A stretch of DNA of 64,000 bases from Clostridium sp. TW13 (lineage in GTDB: Bacteria; Bacillota; Clostridia; Clostridiales; Clostridiaceae): NCBI RefSeq assembly GCF_024345225.1, contig NZ_BROD01000001.1:1808362-1872361 (forward strand), written 5' to 3'. Below the pieces are notes generated by a model. It ran no database searches. It saw only the letters and a list, made by a program, of their open reading frames with translations, and was not told the origin of the DNA. Shown here piece after piece: positions 25,957-34,905 of this stretch. A program made the position numbers and the translations under genes. How positions within the stretch are numbered: position 1 is the stretch's first letter; each line of letters starts with the position of its first letter.

Positions 25957-26195
25957 ATGAGTAAAAATAACATTGAAAAAACACATATACCAAAAATCAA
26001 ATTATTTCTGCGACTATAAAGCTATTAGAAAAAACAGAACTCAACAAAATAGCTATTAGTTAGATTTCTAAACATGCCATGGTGAGTAGGGTTTCCATTT
26101 ATCGAAACTTTCCATATGAAGAATCCATTGCTAAATCCTATATAGAGCAAATAATCTCCAATTGGAAAGCAGGCACCTCACAAAAATTTAGTTAA
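25957..26195 (+). pseudogene. Broken tetR gene, HTH part only
   Basis: Starts ATGAGTAAAAATAACATTG. After one frameshift it reads QIISATIKLLEKTELNKIAIS, a TAG, then ISKHAMVSRVSIYRNFPYEE, SIAKSYIEQIISNWKAGTSQ and TAA. This aligns over ~55 residues with the intact TetR at 20197-20700 (SRISFYRNYDDKETII). The whole ligand-binding domain is missing. It faces the 32-aa peptide/hydrolase cassette as the intact tetR faces the other, so the arrangement was duplicated and then decayed. Confidence 0.75.
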
Positions 26196-26203
26196 GTGCC
26201 TGC
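26169..26203 (+). terminator. Hairpin at the end of the tetR relic
   Basis: GCAGGCAC/GTGCCTGC around a 19-nt loop, then ATCATTTTCT. It contains the stop codon of the relic. Confidence 0.5.
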
Positions 26204-26487
26204 ATCATTTTCTATCTATTCAATTCTATCTGGCTACCAAAAAGGAAAACACATGAATTCTAAAAAAATAAAATAAGAATTTTATTGCAGACCTGCAAAA
26301 AGGAACAGGCAAATTTTACTCTGCCCATCCCTTTTATTTCTATCATCAATTCTTTTAATTTTTCTAATATCTTATTTCTTCTATTAATAAGTGGTGGATG
26401 AGATATTTTTTTAGTTTCAGATAGACTTTATAACAAGTCAACGATGTTTTTAGCATTCTTGACATTCTCGATAACTTTTTCAAAAAA
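26204..26487. other. Gap with no clear gene
   Basis: A 280-bp stretch between the tetR relic and the proS terminator. A minus-strand frame around 26290-26410 (ISHPPLINRRNKILEKLKEL and on) could be a gene fragment, but I recognise nothing in it. No RNA gene or promoter stands out. Confidence 0.25.
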
Positions 26488-26531
26488 ACTCACTTATTTA
26501 TGATATGGTTCATCGTATCATAAATAAGTGA
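26488..26531 (-). repeat. Small palindromic repeat, copy 2, in terminator position of proS
   Basis: CACTTATTTATGATA/TATCATAAATAAGTG is a 15-bp perfect stem around TGGTTCATCG, 21 bp after the proS stop. The core GATATGG-TTCA-TCGTATC matches copy 1 at 19922-19956 (GATATGG-TTTA-CCGTATC). Here the arms are four bases longer on both sides, TTAT and ATAA. On the minus strand it is followed by AGTTTTTTTG, so it serves as the proS terminator. Confidence 0.65.
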
Positions 26532-26551
26532 TATATCAACAATAATAAATC

Positions 26552-27991
26552 TTAATATGCTTTACCCCAATAAACCATTTTTTCTGCCTTTTTGCCACAG
26601 CATACACACTTGGTATCAATCTCTTCTTGTTCGAATGGAATACATCTAGAAGTTAATCCTGCGACTTCCTTAATTTTTTCTTCACATTCTCTTTCACCGC
26701 ACCACATAGCTTTAATAAAACCTGATTTATTTTCAGCAGTATCTTTAAGTTCTTCTAGTGTTTTAGCAACAAAAGTTCGTTCTTCCCTATTCTTTAAAGC
26801 CTTTTCATATAAGCTCTTGTGAATTTCATCTAGTACAGCTAAAACTCTATCCTTCAAATCATTTAAATTAACTACTTCTTTCGCTCTAGTATCTCTTCTA
26901 ACTAAAAGTGCTTGATTGTTTTCTATATCCTTTGGTCCAATTTCAATTCTAACTGGTATCCCCTTCATTTCATATTCATTGAACTTCCATCCTGGCATCT
27001 TATCTGAATCATCTAACTTAATTCTTACAGCACTAGAAAGCATATTTTTTAGTTCATTAGCCTTGTCAAGAACTCCATCTTTGTGTTGAGCAATTGGAAC
27101 AATTACTGCTTGAATTGGTGCTACCTTTGGTGGTAATACTAACCCACTGTCATCTCCATGAACCATTATAATAGCTCCAATTAATCTAGTTGTAACTCCC
27201 CATGAAGTTTGATGCACATATTGTAACTTAGAATTTTTATCTGAATATTTTATATTAAATGCTCTAGCAAATCCATCTCCAAAGTCATGAGACGTTCCAC
27301 TTTGCAGTGCCTTTCCATCATGCATTAAGCTTTCTATTGTATATGTCGCCTTAGCTCCTGCAAACTTTTCTTTTTCTGTCTTTTGTCCTTTTAGAACTGG
27401 AATTGCCAAATATTCTTCCAGCATATTAGCATAAACATTTAGCATATCTATAGTTTCTTTTTCTGCTTCTTCTGCTGTTGCATGAGCAGTATGTCCCTCT
27501 TGCCATAAAAATTCGGAAGTTCTTAAAAATGGTCTAGTAGTTTTTTCCCATCTCACAACAGAACACCATTGATTATATTTCTTAGGCAAATCATTATGAC
27601 TTTGAATAATCTTAGCATAATGTTCACAAAATAGAGTTTCTGAAGTTGGTCTTACTATTAATCTTTCAGCAAGATCTTCTCCTCCTGCTCTAGTAACATA
27701 AGCAACCTCTGGTGAAAATCCTTCTACATGATCCTTTTCTTTTTGCAATAATGATTCTGGTATGAACATTGGCATATATACATTTTCATGTCCTGTTTCC
27801 TTAATCTTATTATCTAAGTATTTTTGAATGTTTTCCCAAATTGCATATCCATAAGGTCTTATAATCATGCAACCTTTAACAGTTGAATAATCAATAAGCT
27901 CTGCTTTCTTTACAATATCTGTATACCATTGTGCAAAATCCTCATCTATAGCTGTTATAGCTTCAACAAACTTTTTATTATTTTTACCCAT
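26552..27991 (-). CDS. proS: Prolyl-tRNA synthetase, short archaeal/eukaryal-like form (ProS type 3)
   Basis: Class II synthetase of 479 aa charging tRNA-Pro. Motif 2 is in [31 protein letters not shown] (~140-175) and motif 3 in [28 protein letters not shown] (~265-295). The anticodon-binding domain (~300-400) precedes the C-terminal zinc-type extension with Cys residues [18 protein letters not shown]. There is no editing insertion, so this is the ThrRS-like type also found in several clostridia. GAAGGAAGG precedes the ATG. Expression is governed by the T-box at 28027-28275. Confidence 0.96.
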   Translation of the reverse strand: MGKNNKKFVEAITAIDEDFAQWYTDIVKKAELIDYSTVKGCMIIRPYGYAIWENIQKYLDNKIKETGHENVYMPMFIPESLLQKEKDHVEGFSPEVAYVTRAGGEDLAERLIVRPTSETLFCEHYAKIIQSHNDLPKKYNQWCSVVRWEKTTRPFLRTSEFLWQEGHTAHATAEEAEKETIDMLNVYANMLEEYLAIPVLKGQKTEKEKFAGAKATYTIESLMHDGKALQSGTSHDFGDGFARAFNIKYSDKNSKLQYVHQTSWGVTTRLIGAIIMVHGDDSGLVLPPKVAPIQAVIVPIAQHKDGVLDKANELKNMLSSAVRIKLDDSDKMPGWKFNEYEMKGIPVRIEIGPKDIENNQALLVRRDTRAKEVVNLNDLKDRVLAVLDEIHKSLYEKALKNREERTFVAKTLEELKDTAENKSGFIKAMWCGERECEEKIKEVAGLTSRCIPFEQEEIDTKCVCCGKKAEKMVYWGKAY

Positions 27992-28026
27992 ACTCTTCTA
28001 CCTTCCTTCTGTTAATTATTAAATAC

Positions 28027-28275
28027 AAAAAAACGCCAAGAAAAATCCACAAGGGACCCTTCTTGGCGTTACCACCCTAATTATTATAAAATTGCGCGCA
28101 ATAATCTTATAATCTCTCTATATCTATAACGGGAATACCCGCTGTAGCCTACTATTATTTCGGTACAGAACTCCAAGGCTGGTTCAATATATATTTCTAG
28201 GAATTTTCACCAAACATCCCCTCTCTAATAAGAAATCACTATACTTACTATTCCTCTTCACAGCAATAATATTTA
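28027..28275 (-). promoter_or_regulatory. T-box riboswitch, proline type
   Basis: On the minus strand the T-box core AGGGTGGTAACGCC (28078-28065) can pair into an antiterminator. It competes with terminator AACGCCAAGAA/TTCTTGGCGTT (28032-28070) followed by a T run. The stem I signatures AGAGAGGGGA and GGTGAAAA are present. The specifier loop sequence TTGAACCAGCC offers CCA, a proline codon. Uncharged tRNA-Pro binding should allow read-through into proS. Confidence 0.92.
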
Positions 28276-28281
28276 TTCCCA

Positions 28282-28310
28282 ATAATAACTCAACAACCTA
28301 TTTACGTCAA
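28282..28310 (-). promoter_or_regulatory. Promoter of the T-box/proS unit
   Basis: TTGACG at 28310-28305 and TATTAT at 28287-28282, spaced 17 bp. Transcription would start just before stem I of the T-box. Confidence 0.6.
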
Positions 28311-28361
28311 GAACTATGTTTCCTTAAAGTTATCCATTATCCTTTATTTGTAAAATATTTA

Positions 28362-28390
28362 TTGACATAGTCTTGCGTACATGCTAAACT
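28362..28390 (+). promoter_or_regulatory. Promoter of the leader/GNAT unit
   Basis: TTGACA (28362-28367), 17-bp spacer, TAAACT (28385-28390). The leader ORF begins about 25 bp downstream of the expected start point. Confidence 0.7.
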
Positions 28391-28419
28391 TACAATATAT
28401 TGAAAGGAAGGTGATAGAT

Positions 28420-28485
28420 ATGAGAAACATAATATTATTTACAAGCAAAAACAGAAATATCTGTCATTCACTTTTATCTATATGA
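28420..28485 (+). CDS. 21-aa leader peptide
   Basis: MRNIILFTSKNRNICHSLLS-I, with GAAAGGAAGGTGAT giving an excellent ribosome binding site. The bases ACAGAAATA at 28451-28459, inside this ORF, are exactly complementary to TATTTCTGT in the left arm of the terminator at 28519. A ribosome moving or stalling here could therefore decide whether the GNAT gene is transcribed. Such layouts are typical of antibiotic-inducible resistance genes, which is inference here. Confidence 0.6.
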   Translation: MRNIILFTSKNRNICHSLLSI

Positions 28486-28518
28486 TTACAATACATTTAG
28501 TAAAATGATGATAAATAT

Positions 28519-28553
28519 AAAGTATTTCTGTATTTTGCAGGAATACTTTTTTA
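28519..28553 (+). terminator. Attenuator between leader ORF and GNAT gene
   Basis: AAAGTATTTCTG/CAGGAATACTTT (12 bp, one G-U), 7-nt loop, followed by TTTTTATA. It lies 34 bp after the leader stop and 22 bp before the GNAT ATG, so it must be bypassed to express that gene. Confidence 0.78.
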
Positions 28554-28574
28554 TATTGTAAGAAGGAGTGCTAA

Positions 28575-29093
28575 ATGTTAAAAAGATTGTATTATAAGCA
28601 AATAGTGTCTGAAAATACACAACAATATAATGAACTAATTTCAATGTGGATACCTTACATGCATGAAATTTCTAAAGATGATATTAAACTAATGAACGAA
28701 TCAGATATTACTTTAGAAAAATATGCAAAACAAAGAGTAGATATTCAAGGGAAACGAGATGATATGCATTTTGAACTAATATATAATTGTGAAAATATAT
28801 TAGTTGGTTTTGCCTTTTATGCAGTTGATTTAGGTGGAATAAAAGGTATTATTAATCCTGGATATGGCTATATAATGGAATATTATATAATTCCAGAAAT
28901 GAGGAGAAAAGGATATGCAACTGAATTATTTCAGCATGTTACATCTCTTTTCAAAAAGCATGGAGTTACTCAAATGTATTTAACTCCTGATAGCATATTA
29001 GGAATACCATTTTGGACTACAATTGGATTTAAAAACAGTGGAAAAATAGATCCTGATAACAATATGCCTATATATGAAAAAAGAATAGACTAG
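28575..29093 (+). CDS. GNAT-family N-acetyltransferase behind an attenuator
   Basis: Protein of 172 aa. The acetyl-CoA motif is seen in MEYYIIPEMRRKGYATELFQHVTSLFKKHG (R-R-K-G-Y-A near residues 117-122), with the preceding strand LVGFAFYAVDLGG and the C-terminal PFWTTIGFKNSGKI. The family includes drug and small-molecule acetyltransferases. AGAAGGAGTG precedes the ATG. Expression is probably controlled by the leader peptide and terminator upstream, which favours an inducible, possibly antibiotic-related role. Confidence 0.8.
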   Translation: MLKRLYYKQIVSENTQQYNELISMWIPYMHEISKDDIKLMNESDITLEKYAKQRVDIQGKRDDMHFELIYNCENILVGFAFYAVDLGGIKGIINPGYGYIMEYYIIPEMRRKGYATELFQHVTSLFKKHGVTQMYLTPDSILGIPFWTTIGFKNSGKIDPDNNMPIYEKRID

Positions 29094-29121
29094 TTTTACT
29101 GCTTAATATTATAATCACAAG

Positions 29122-29165
29122 AAAGCAGAACTTATCATGACATGGCAAGTTCTGCTTTTTTGCTT
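29122..29165. terminator. Bidirectional terminator
   Basis: AAAGCAGAACTT/AAGTTCTGCTTT with a 13-nt loop, flanked by A on one side and T7 on the other, downstream of the GNAT gene. Confidence 0.85.
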
Positions 29166-29352
29166 CTAAGAAAAATTGGACATTAAATTGAACTTTAAAT
29201 TTCATATAGATTGAAGTGTCCATTGGGCTATTATTATATGATTCAATTTCTTTAAATCCAAATTTCTTTACAAATCCTATTCTTTTATAAATACTAATTG
29301 CTTTATCTAAATCATTTATTATATCTTGATAAACACTCTTATAGTTTTTCAC
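29135..29352 (-). pseudogene. C-terminal GNAT fragment
   Basis: The frame contains LDKAISIYKRIGFVKKFGFKEIESYNNSPMDTSIYMKF, the standard last part of an acetyltransferase (A-x-x-x-Y-x-x-x-G-F...). It has no N-terminal acetyl-CoA domain, and the frame then runs on through the terminator into the opposite gene. A decayed gene tail rather than a working protein. Confidence 0.55.
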
Positions 29353-29398
29353 TTTATTCTTATATAAATAATTCTAATCTCACCTAAATTGAAACTTA

Positions 29399-30391
29399 CT
29401 AGTCACAATTCTCAAACATTGGTTCAATATACTCTTTAATAAGTTTTATTCTATCCTTAGCATGTGGCATAAAAAGACAAGCAATCGAAATCACCATTTT
29501 TTTCTTTGCATTGACGTAAATTATATTTCCACCATCCCCCATAGCTGCGTAGATATGTTCTTTATTATCAATAACCCACCACAGATAGCCATAGGACAGC
29601 TTGCCACATCGACTATGTTCCTTTGTGCTCTCATATATCCACTCTGTGGATATAATTTGTTTATCCTTCCATCTTCCTTCATCCAAGTACAATTGACCTA
29701 TTTTTGCCATATCCATAGTTGTCAAGTTAAGACCCCATCCTGCTGTATTTACACCTTGCGGATCAGCAACCCATCCTCTTACATTTTTCTCTTTATACCA
29801 GGCAAGTTGTTCCTCCTTATTACGAAAAACTATATTTCCCTCAACATTAATCCCTAATAGTGAAAATAAGTTTTCTGTTGCAAAATCAAGCACGGATTGT
29901 CCTGTTGTTTTTACAAGAACACCAGATAAAATATCTGGGCCTATGAGAGGAGTGTATCTAAATTCTCCAATCTTTCCCTTGCCCCCTAATAAATCAAGCG
30001 CACTATTTACCCAATTATCGCTTGTAAAATATTCTTCATAGGATTCTGACTTATATTTATACGGGGCTGTCATAGTCATCATATCCTTAAGTGTAACATC
30101 CTGTATGGTTCTTTCTCCTCCTTTTACTGCATAATCAGGAAAAAAATCCAATACCTTCTGGTTGATACTTTTTATATAACCTTTGTCTAGGGCTATACCA
30201 ATCAATATGGAAATAATACTTTTTGTTACTGAAAAAACATGAAGGTTGTTAGTCGCAGTATATCCATTATAGTATTTCTCATATACTGGTTTACCGTTTT
30301 TTAGTACAATTATGCCTGCAGTATTGTTATAGCTACTGTTTATTATCTTTTCCAACATTATCTTTTTTCTTTGATTCATATCTAAGTTCAT
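29399..30391 (-). CDS. Serine hydrolase of the class C beta-lactamase fold (cassette 1)
   Basis: Protein of 330 aa without a clear signal peptide, so probably cytoplasmic. SxxK is SVTKSI near residue 55, the YxN-like position lies near the FRYTPLIGPDILSG region, and KTG is replaced by a C-terminal YAAMGDGGN/YVN stretch. Relatives act as esterases, amidases or D-amino-acid peptidases. Its ATG overlaps the stop of the UvrA-like gene in ATGA, and GGGAGG is present. A homologous pair in the same order lies at 58988-62310. Confidence 0.82.
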   Translation of the reverse strand: MNLDMNQRKKIMLEKIINSSYNNTAGIIVLKNGKPVYEKYYNGYTATNNLHVFSVTKSIISILIGIALDKGYIKSINQKVLDFFPDYAVKGGERTIQDVTLKDMMTMTAPYKYKSESYEEYFTSDNWVNSALDLLGGKGKIGEFRYTPLIGPDILSGVLVKTTGQSVLDFATENLFSLLGINVEGNIVFRNKEEQLAWYKEKNVRGWVADPQGVNTAGWGLNLTTMDMAKIGQLYLDEGRWKDKQIISTEWIYESTKEHSRCGKLSYGYLWWVIDNKEHIYAAMGDGGNIIYVNAKKKMVISIACLFMPHAKDRIKLIKEYIEPMFENCD

Positions 30392-32673
30392 GCAAGATAC
30401 CTCCCTGTCTTGGAATTCGGATTGTCTATCAGCCTCTCTGGTGTTCCTTTGGCTATAATCTCACCGCCCTTGTCTCCACCTTCTGGACCAAGTTCAATGA
30501 TATAATCACAGCATCTTAAGACATCTACATTGTGTTCGATGACAATAACAGAATTGCCACTGGCAACCAGCTGATCTAACAGCTTTAGTAACAATGCCGT
30601 ATCATACAAGCTAAGTCCGGTGGTTGGTTCATCTAACACATAAAGCATATTGTCCTTTAACTGCCGTCCCAGCTCTTTGGCAAGCTTCACTCTTTGTGCC
30701 TCACCACCACTTAAAGAAGAAGATGGCTGACCAAGTGTTAAGTACCCCATGCCCATCTGTTCTAAGATACGGAGCGGTTTCACAATGCTATTCTGATCTG
30801 CAAAGAATACAATAGCTTGGGCAATGCTCATATCTAACACATTGGCAATGTTCTTTCCGTTATAGTCTACAGAAAGACTTCCTTCATTAAACCGCTTGCC
30901 ATTACAGGTCTGACAAAGCTTATCTACAGAAAAATCAGAAGTTAGAAAGATTCTTTCATAACCACTACCCCCGCAATCTGGGCATGCCCCTTTAGAATGA
31001 AAGGAAAAATGTCCAGCACTCATGTTTCTTATTTTTGCTTCCGGCTGTTTGGCAAAAAGTTCTCGAATCTTATCCCATATCCCAATATAAGAGGCAGGTG
31101 TAGAAGTAGCACTTCTTCCAATGGGCTCCTGTGATATCTTTGCAATCCCACTAATATGCTCTACTCCTGATATCCCGGTTACATAACCATATTTCCTAGC
31201 ACTAGCAAGACGTTTCAAAAGAGTATCCTCAATCAAGGAACTCTTCCCGCTTCCTGATAATCCAGCAATACCAACCATGGCATGGAGTGGGAAGACTACT
31301 GTTAAGTCCTTTAAATAATGGATATTTGCATGTTCCAAGGTAAGATAATCTATTTTAGCAAAGGTATGCTTCCTGATTGTCCGTTCCGGCATCAAACATT
31401 TATCAGAAAGATACTGGCTAAGCAAAGTATCAGCCTTTTTGTATCCTTCATAACTCCCCTGATAGACCACTGTTCCACCTTCTATGCCTGCCTTAGGACC
31501 AATCTCAATAATATGGTCAGCATGGCGAATCATCTCTTTATCATGCTCCACTACAATCACTGTATTCCCCAGTTCTCTTAATTCCTTTACCGCTTGGATC
31601 ATGCTTTGCTTCTCCGATGGATGTAATCCCGCCATGGGTTCATCAAAGACATAGATTAGAGAATCCAGCCTGGACTCTAAATGGAGATGAAGAAAAATCC
31701 GCTGTATCTCACCACCACTTAAGGAAGTCATCTCCCGATAAAGTGTCAGATGTCCTAAGCGAAACTGGATGAGATGATTTAATTTTTCCATTACATTCTT
31801 TATCATGTTCTTGCCAAACTGAGATAGTTCTTCCCTAGTTATTCCATTTAGGAAATCAATAAGACTAGACAGTGTCATCTGTCCTAGCTGTCCAATCTGC
31901 TTTCCACCAAGGAATACTTCTCTCGCTTCTTGACCTATTCGCTCTCCATGACAATCTGGACAAGTAGTCTTTGCATAGACTTCTTCTACATCCTCCCCCT
32001 TTTCATAAGAGTTTCTTAGTATCCGCTCTAGACAATAGCTTTGCTTGCCATTGTCATAGACTCCATAGATCACTTCGCCTTGAATATCTTCTGGAAGTTC
32101 CCAGAATGGAGTTTCAAAATACATTCCGTATTTATTCTTTAGAATCCTCATAAAACCAGATGTTACTTGCAGACTCTCATATACCTCCAAAAGTGTTATT
32201 GTTTTATCTGGAATCAACTTCTTCAGATTGATATCATAATAAGAACCTCTGCCCTGGCAGCTAATACACATACCATCCGCCGTTGTATAGAGAAAGCTAC
32301 CTGGGGAAAGATGTCCACTCTCAATTAAAGCTTTTCCATCACTGGCATAAACAAGAGCCAGCTGATTAAGAATTCCAGTCTTTGTACCAACTGTGGAACG
32401 AGGATTACTCTGCCTAATTATATTCTGACGCACTGCCACCGTTGGACCAATGCCTTCAATGGTATCAAACCTATCCTGGTTATCAAGTCCAGCCAGAATG
32501 CCAATGGACCTTAGATACTGATTCTTGCCTTCTTCAAACAGAATATCAAATGCAAGACTGGATTTACCTGAACCACTGATACCAGTAATGACCACTAATT
32601 TATGCTTAGGAATTGATAGATTAATATTTTTCAGATTATGGATTCGTGCTCCTTGAATCTTAATTTCTTCCAT
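30388..32673 (-). CDS. Short UvrA-like ABC ATPase (UvrA2/DrrC class, cassette 1)
   Basis: Protein of 761 aa, against ~940 for UvrA. N-terminal Walker A is GISGSGKSSLAFD (~31-43), signature SLSGGEIQRIFL with Walker B LIYVFDEPMAGLHP, second Walker A GLSGSGKSSLIED near 470, signature SLSGGEAQRVKLAKEL and DEPTTGLS. Zinc pairs CPDCHGER, CPDCGGSG and CQTCNGKRF are kept. UvrA2 proteins are linked to tolerance of DNA-binding drugs by removing ligand or flagging damage. The codons are distinctly more G+C rich than those of flanking genes, suggesting transfer. Operon: AraC/GyrI, this gene, serine hydrolase. Confidence 0.9.
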   Translation of the reverse strand: MEEIKIQGARIHNLKNINLSIPKHKLVVITGISGSGKSSLAFDILFEEGKNQYLRSIGILAGLDNQDRFDTIEGIGPTVAVRQNIIRQSNPRSTVGTKTGILNQLALVYASDGKALIESGHLSPGSFLYTTADGMCISCQGRGSYYDINLKKLIPDKTITLLEVYESLQVTSGFMRILKNKYGMYFETPFWELPEDIQGEVIYGVYDNGKQSYCLERILRNSYEKGEDVEEVYAKTTCPDCHGERIGQEAREVFLGGKQIGQLGQMTLSSLIDFLNGITREELSQFGKNMIKNVMEKLNHLIQFRLGHLTLYREMTSLSGGEIQRIFLHLHLESRLDSLIYVFDEPMAGLHPSEKQSMIQAVKELRELGNTVIVVEHDKEMIRHADHIIEIGPKAGIEGGTVVYQGSYEGYKKADTLLSQYLSDKCLMPERTIRKHTFAKIDYLTLEHANIHYLKDLTVVFPLHAMVGIAGLSGSGKSSLIEDTLLKRLASARKYGYVTGISGVEHISGIAKISQEPIGRSATSTPASYIGIWDKIRELFAKQPEAKIRNMSAGHFSFHSKGACPDCGGSGYERIFLTSDFSVDKLCQTCNGKRFNEGSLSVDYNGKNIANVLDMSIAQAIVFFADQNSIVKPLRILEQMGMGYLTLGQPSSSLSGGEAQRVKLAKELGRQLKDNMLYVLDEPTTGLSLYDTALLLKLLDQLVASGNSVIVIEHNVDVLRCCDYIIELGPEGGDKGGEIIAKGTPERLIDNPNSKTGRYLA

Positions 32674-32703
32674 ATGCTCACCTCTGAATCGATTTGCAGC
32701 ATA

Positions 32704-33633
32704 TTAGAAATGAATGGGCTCAATTGGAACGTATATGTCCACCTCATGGATATGATGCTCATTAGCATGTGGATTGTTGCGATATACTTCAAATGGATAT
32801 GAGTTTCTTGGAACATAACCACTGCCAGCTATCCACTCCTGGTACATGTAATTCCAGGCATCACTGTACTGGTCTTGCTGAATCTGAAAATGTCCCACTG
32901 CATACAAACCACCTTCCAATTGCATCCTTCCAATGATCCCATCTTCATGAATCTCAATGCACTCTGGCACCGTTAGACATAGACTAGTACGAAACTTATT
33001 CTCCTCTCCAAATTCCGGATTGTCATGATACATGGCAAGCACCCAGTTCTCACTATCTACAAAAAGCTTCTGCTTCTCTGCATAAGTAATTAATGTCTGC
33101 ATCAAATTGGAATACTCCTTTGCTAATGTCTCATAAGTACCTATATGTCTCACATAAGCCACCTGCTTTTCCTCCATGTTTACTATGGTAATCTGCCCAG
33201 TCACAGGAAACAATTGGCCTGCCCATTCTTTCTTTGCTGTGTTCTTATTGTACTCTGACAATAAAAAAGAATCTTTGCAATTCTTGCTATATTCCTTCCG
33301 ATATTCTCTTGGAGTTATGCCATAGTAATTCTTAAATGCCCGTGAAAATACAGCTGAATCCGTATAGCCCAGTTCATAGGTAATGTCCGTCATATTTTTA
33401 TCTGCCCGGTGTGCCAGTAAAAAAAGTGCATTTTCCATACGAATTCGGTTTACATAATGGGCTAATGGCTCTCGTAACATACCTTGAAAGATGCGGCTAA
33501 AATGATATTTTGAAAACCCAGCAACATTGGAAAGTTCCTCAATGGACATGGCTTGTCCTAAATGATGCTCAATGTAGTCCTGCACTTTATGTATTCTTCG
33601 TATGTATTCTTCCTGATACTTTATATCTTGCAT
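32704..33633 (-). CDS. AraC-family activator with GyrI-like effector domain
   Basis: Protein of 309 aa. Residues ~8-108 hold the two AraC helix-turn-helices (MSIEELSNVAGFSKYHFSRIFQ and MTDITYELGYTDSAVFSRAFKNYYGITPREYRKE). Residues ~150-309 form a GyrI/Rob/BmrR-like ligand domain (IVNMEEKQVAYVRHIGTY to VDIYVPIEPIHF). Such activators bind cationic drugs or other hydrophobics. The start is ATG 33633 after CAGGGGG; an earlier frame to 33672 lacks a site. It ends 31 bp before the UvrA-like gene and shares its higher G+C, so it probably controls that pair. Confidence 0.9.
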   Translation of the reverse strand: MQDIKYQEEYIRRIHKVQDYIEHHLGQAMSIEELSNVAGFSKYHFSRIFQGMLREPLAHYVNRIRMENALFLLAHRADKNMTDITYELGYTDSAVFSRAFKNYYGITPREYRKEYSKNCKDSFLLSEYNKNTAKKEWAGQLFPVTGQITIVNMEEKQVAYVRHIGTYETLAKEYSNLMQTLITYAEKQKLFVDSENWVLAMYHDNPEFGEENKFRTSLCLTVPECIEIHEDGIIGRMQLEGGLYAVGHFQIQQDQYSDAWNYMYQEWIAGSGYVPRNSYPFEVYRNNPHANEHHIHEVDIYVPIEPIHF

Positions 33634-33695
33634 ATAATCCCCCTGTTTCTCGAAAACATAGTATAGAATCAATCTTAACTGACTAAATTATTAAT

Positions 33696-34634
33696 TTACT
33701 TCTTCACTTTTTTTTTACCTCTATTCACTGAAATACAATCTTCCCTATCGCCACCTTTTAGCTTTTTGTATTCACTATCTATTTGAGATTCATTTATCTT
33801 ATAATAAGAACTATCACTATCAAATTCAAATAAAACATTACTACATTTCAATTTTAAATTTGCTAAAAAAGTAACAAGATTACTTTCAACATTTTTCCTT
33901 CTACCACAAGGAATACCAAAGTTTCCTAGAAATTTAGAATTTTTATCATATATTTTGATAGTATAATAGCTACTATAATTCCTACCACCGCTATAATACT
34001 TAACTGACGTCTTGAAAATATCATTATAATCAATAGCTGTACATTGATTAGGAATAAATCTAATCAAAAAGTTTGTTGTAAACTTAAATCCTTCATAATC
34101 CTTTAAAGTTATAACTTCTTCCTTCAATGCTTTTTCTTCTGTTTCTGATAAAGACTTAATTATATTTTTAAACTTAGTAATGTCTCGCTTTAGTAGTAAT
34201 GAATTAATTATAATCATAAGTCCTATAAAAACTATACCCAATGACATAAATGCAATTATAATTCTTTTCATTTCTGCAGGATATGATTTAATTTTATATA
34301 AAGATATATTTCGTAAACATTCACCCACACTAATTAAAGTCACACAACTTAAACTTATATAAAATTTTATTCCTTTTGTATCTCCTTTTTCTAAAAGTTC
34401 ATAAGGATCTATTTTAATAGCCTTGCTGTTATATATAACTTTTCCTACAATGAAAACTACCATGCACAAAGAGAATATTGCAAAGCCTGTATAATCATTA
34501 ATATTTGAAGTATCTGCTTGAAGCAAAATAAAAGATATTATTAAAAATAAGAACATTGAACTAAAAAGTATACTTGGAATAACTATACTATATTTTAATC
34601 TAGCTTTTTTATATTTTTCTAAATAAGATAACAT
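33696..34634 (-). CDS. Four-helix membrane protein of unknown function
   Basis: Protein of 312 aa. Hydrophobic segments lie at ~15-38, 45-65, 88-108 and 125-148. A cytosolic domain follows (~150-312) with FKTSVKYYSGGRNYSSYYTIKIYDKN and FGIPCGRRKNVESNL. The soluble domain has a PH-like feel, with strands around 190-240, and ends in a lysine-rich tail. I do not recognise the family. No neighbour overlaps it. Confidence 0.6.
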   Translation of the reverse strand: MLSYLEKYKKARLKYSIVIPSILFSSMFLFLIISFILLQADTSNINDYTGFAIFSLCMVVFIVGKVIYNSKAIKIDPYELLEKGDTKGIKFYISLSCVTLISVGECLRNISLYKIKSYPAEMKRIIIAFMSLGIVFIGLMIIINSLLLKRDITKFKNIIKSLSETEEKALKEEVITLKDYEGFKFTTNFLIRFIPNQCTAIDYNDIFKTSVKYYSGGRNYSSYYTIKIYDKNSKFLGNFGIPCGRRKNVESNLVTFLANLKLKCSNVLFEFDSDSSYYKINESQIDSEYKKLKGGDREDCISVNRGKKKVKK

Positions 34635-34905
34635 AACACTCTCCTTAATATTTTAACTAATTGCATTCATTTTTTTCCTTTTACACCTATATTTTAGCAC
34701 ATTATAAATTGTATATTGTATAAAAACTCCTAAATTCAATATATTAGACCAACATTTGTTAATGCAAAAGAAGAAATCATTATTGTTTTCTATTTTCATA
34801 TCTTCTAATATTGTTTGTATCTGGAATATAGTTGAAATATAATATTAATATCCAATTGCGAAAAATAGCAAAATCAAATTTAATAATTTATGGGAGGTTA
34901 CATAT

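Noticed and set aside
29462-29857. 131-codon plus-strand ORF
   Set aside because: Antisense to the strongly supported serine hydrolase gene; reads as a Cys/His/Ser-rich shadow.
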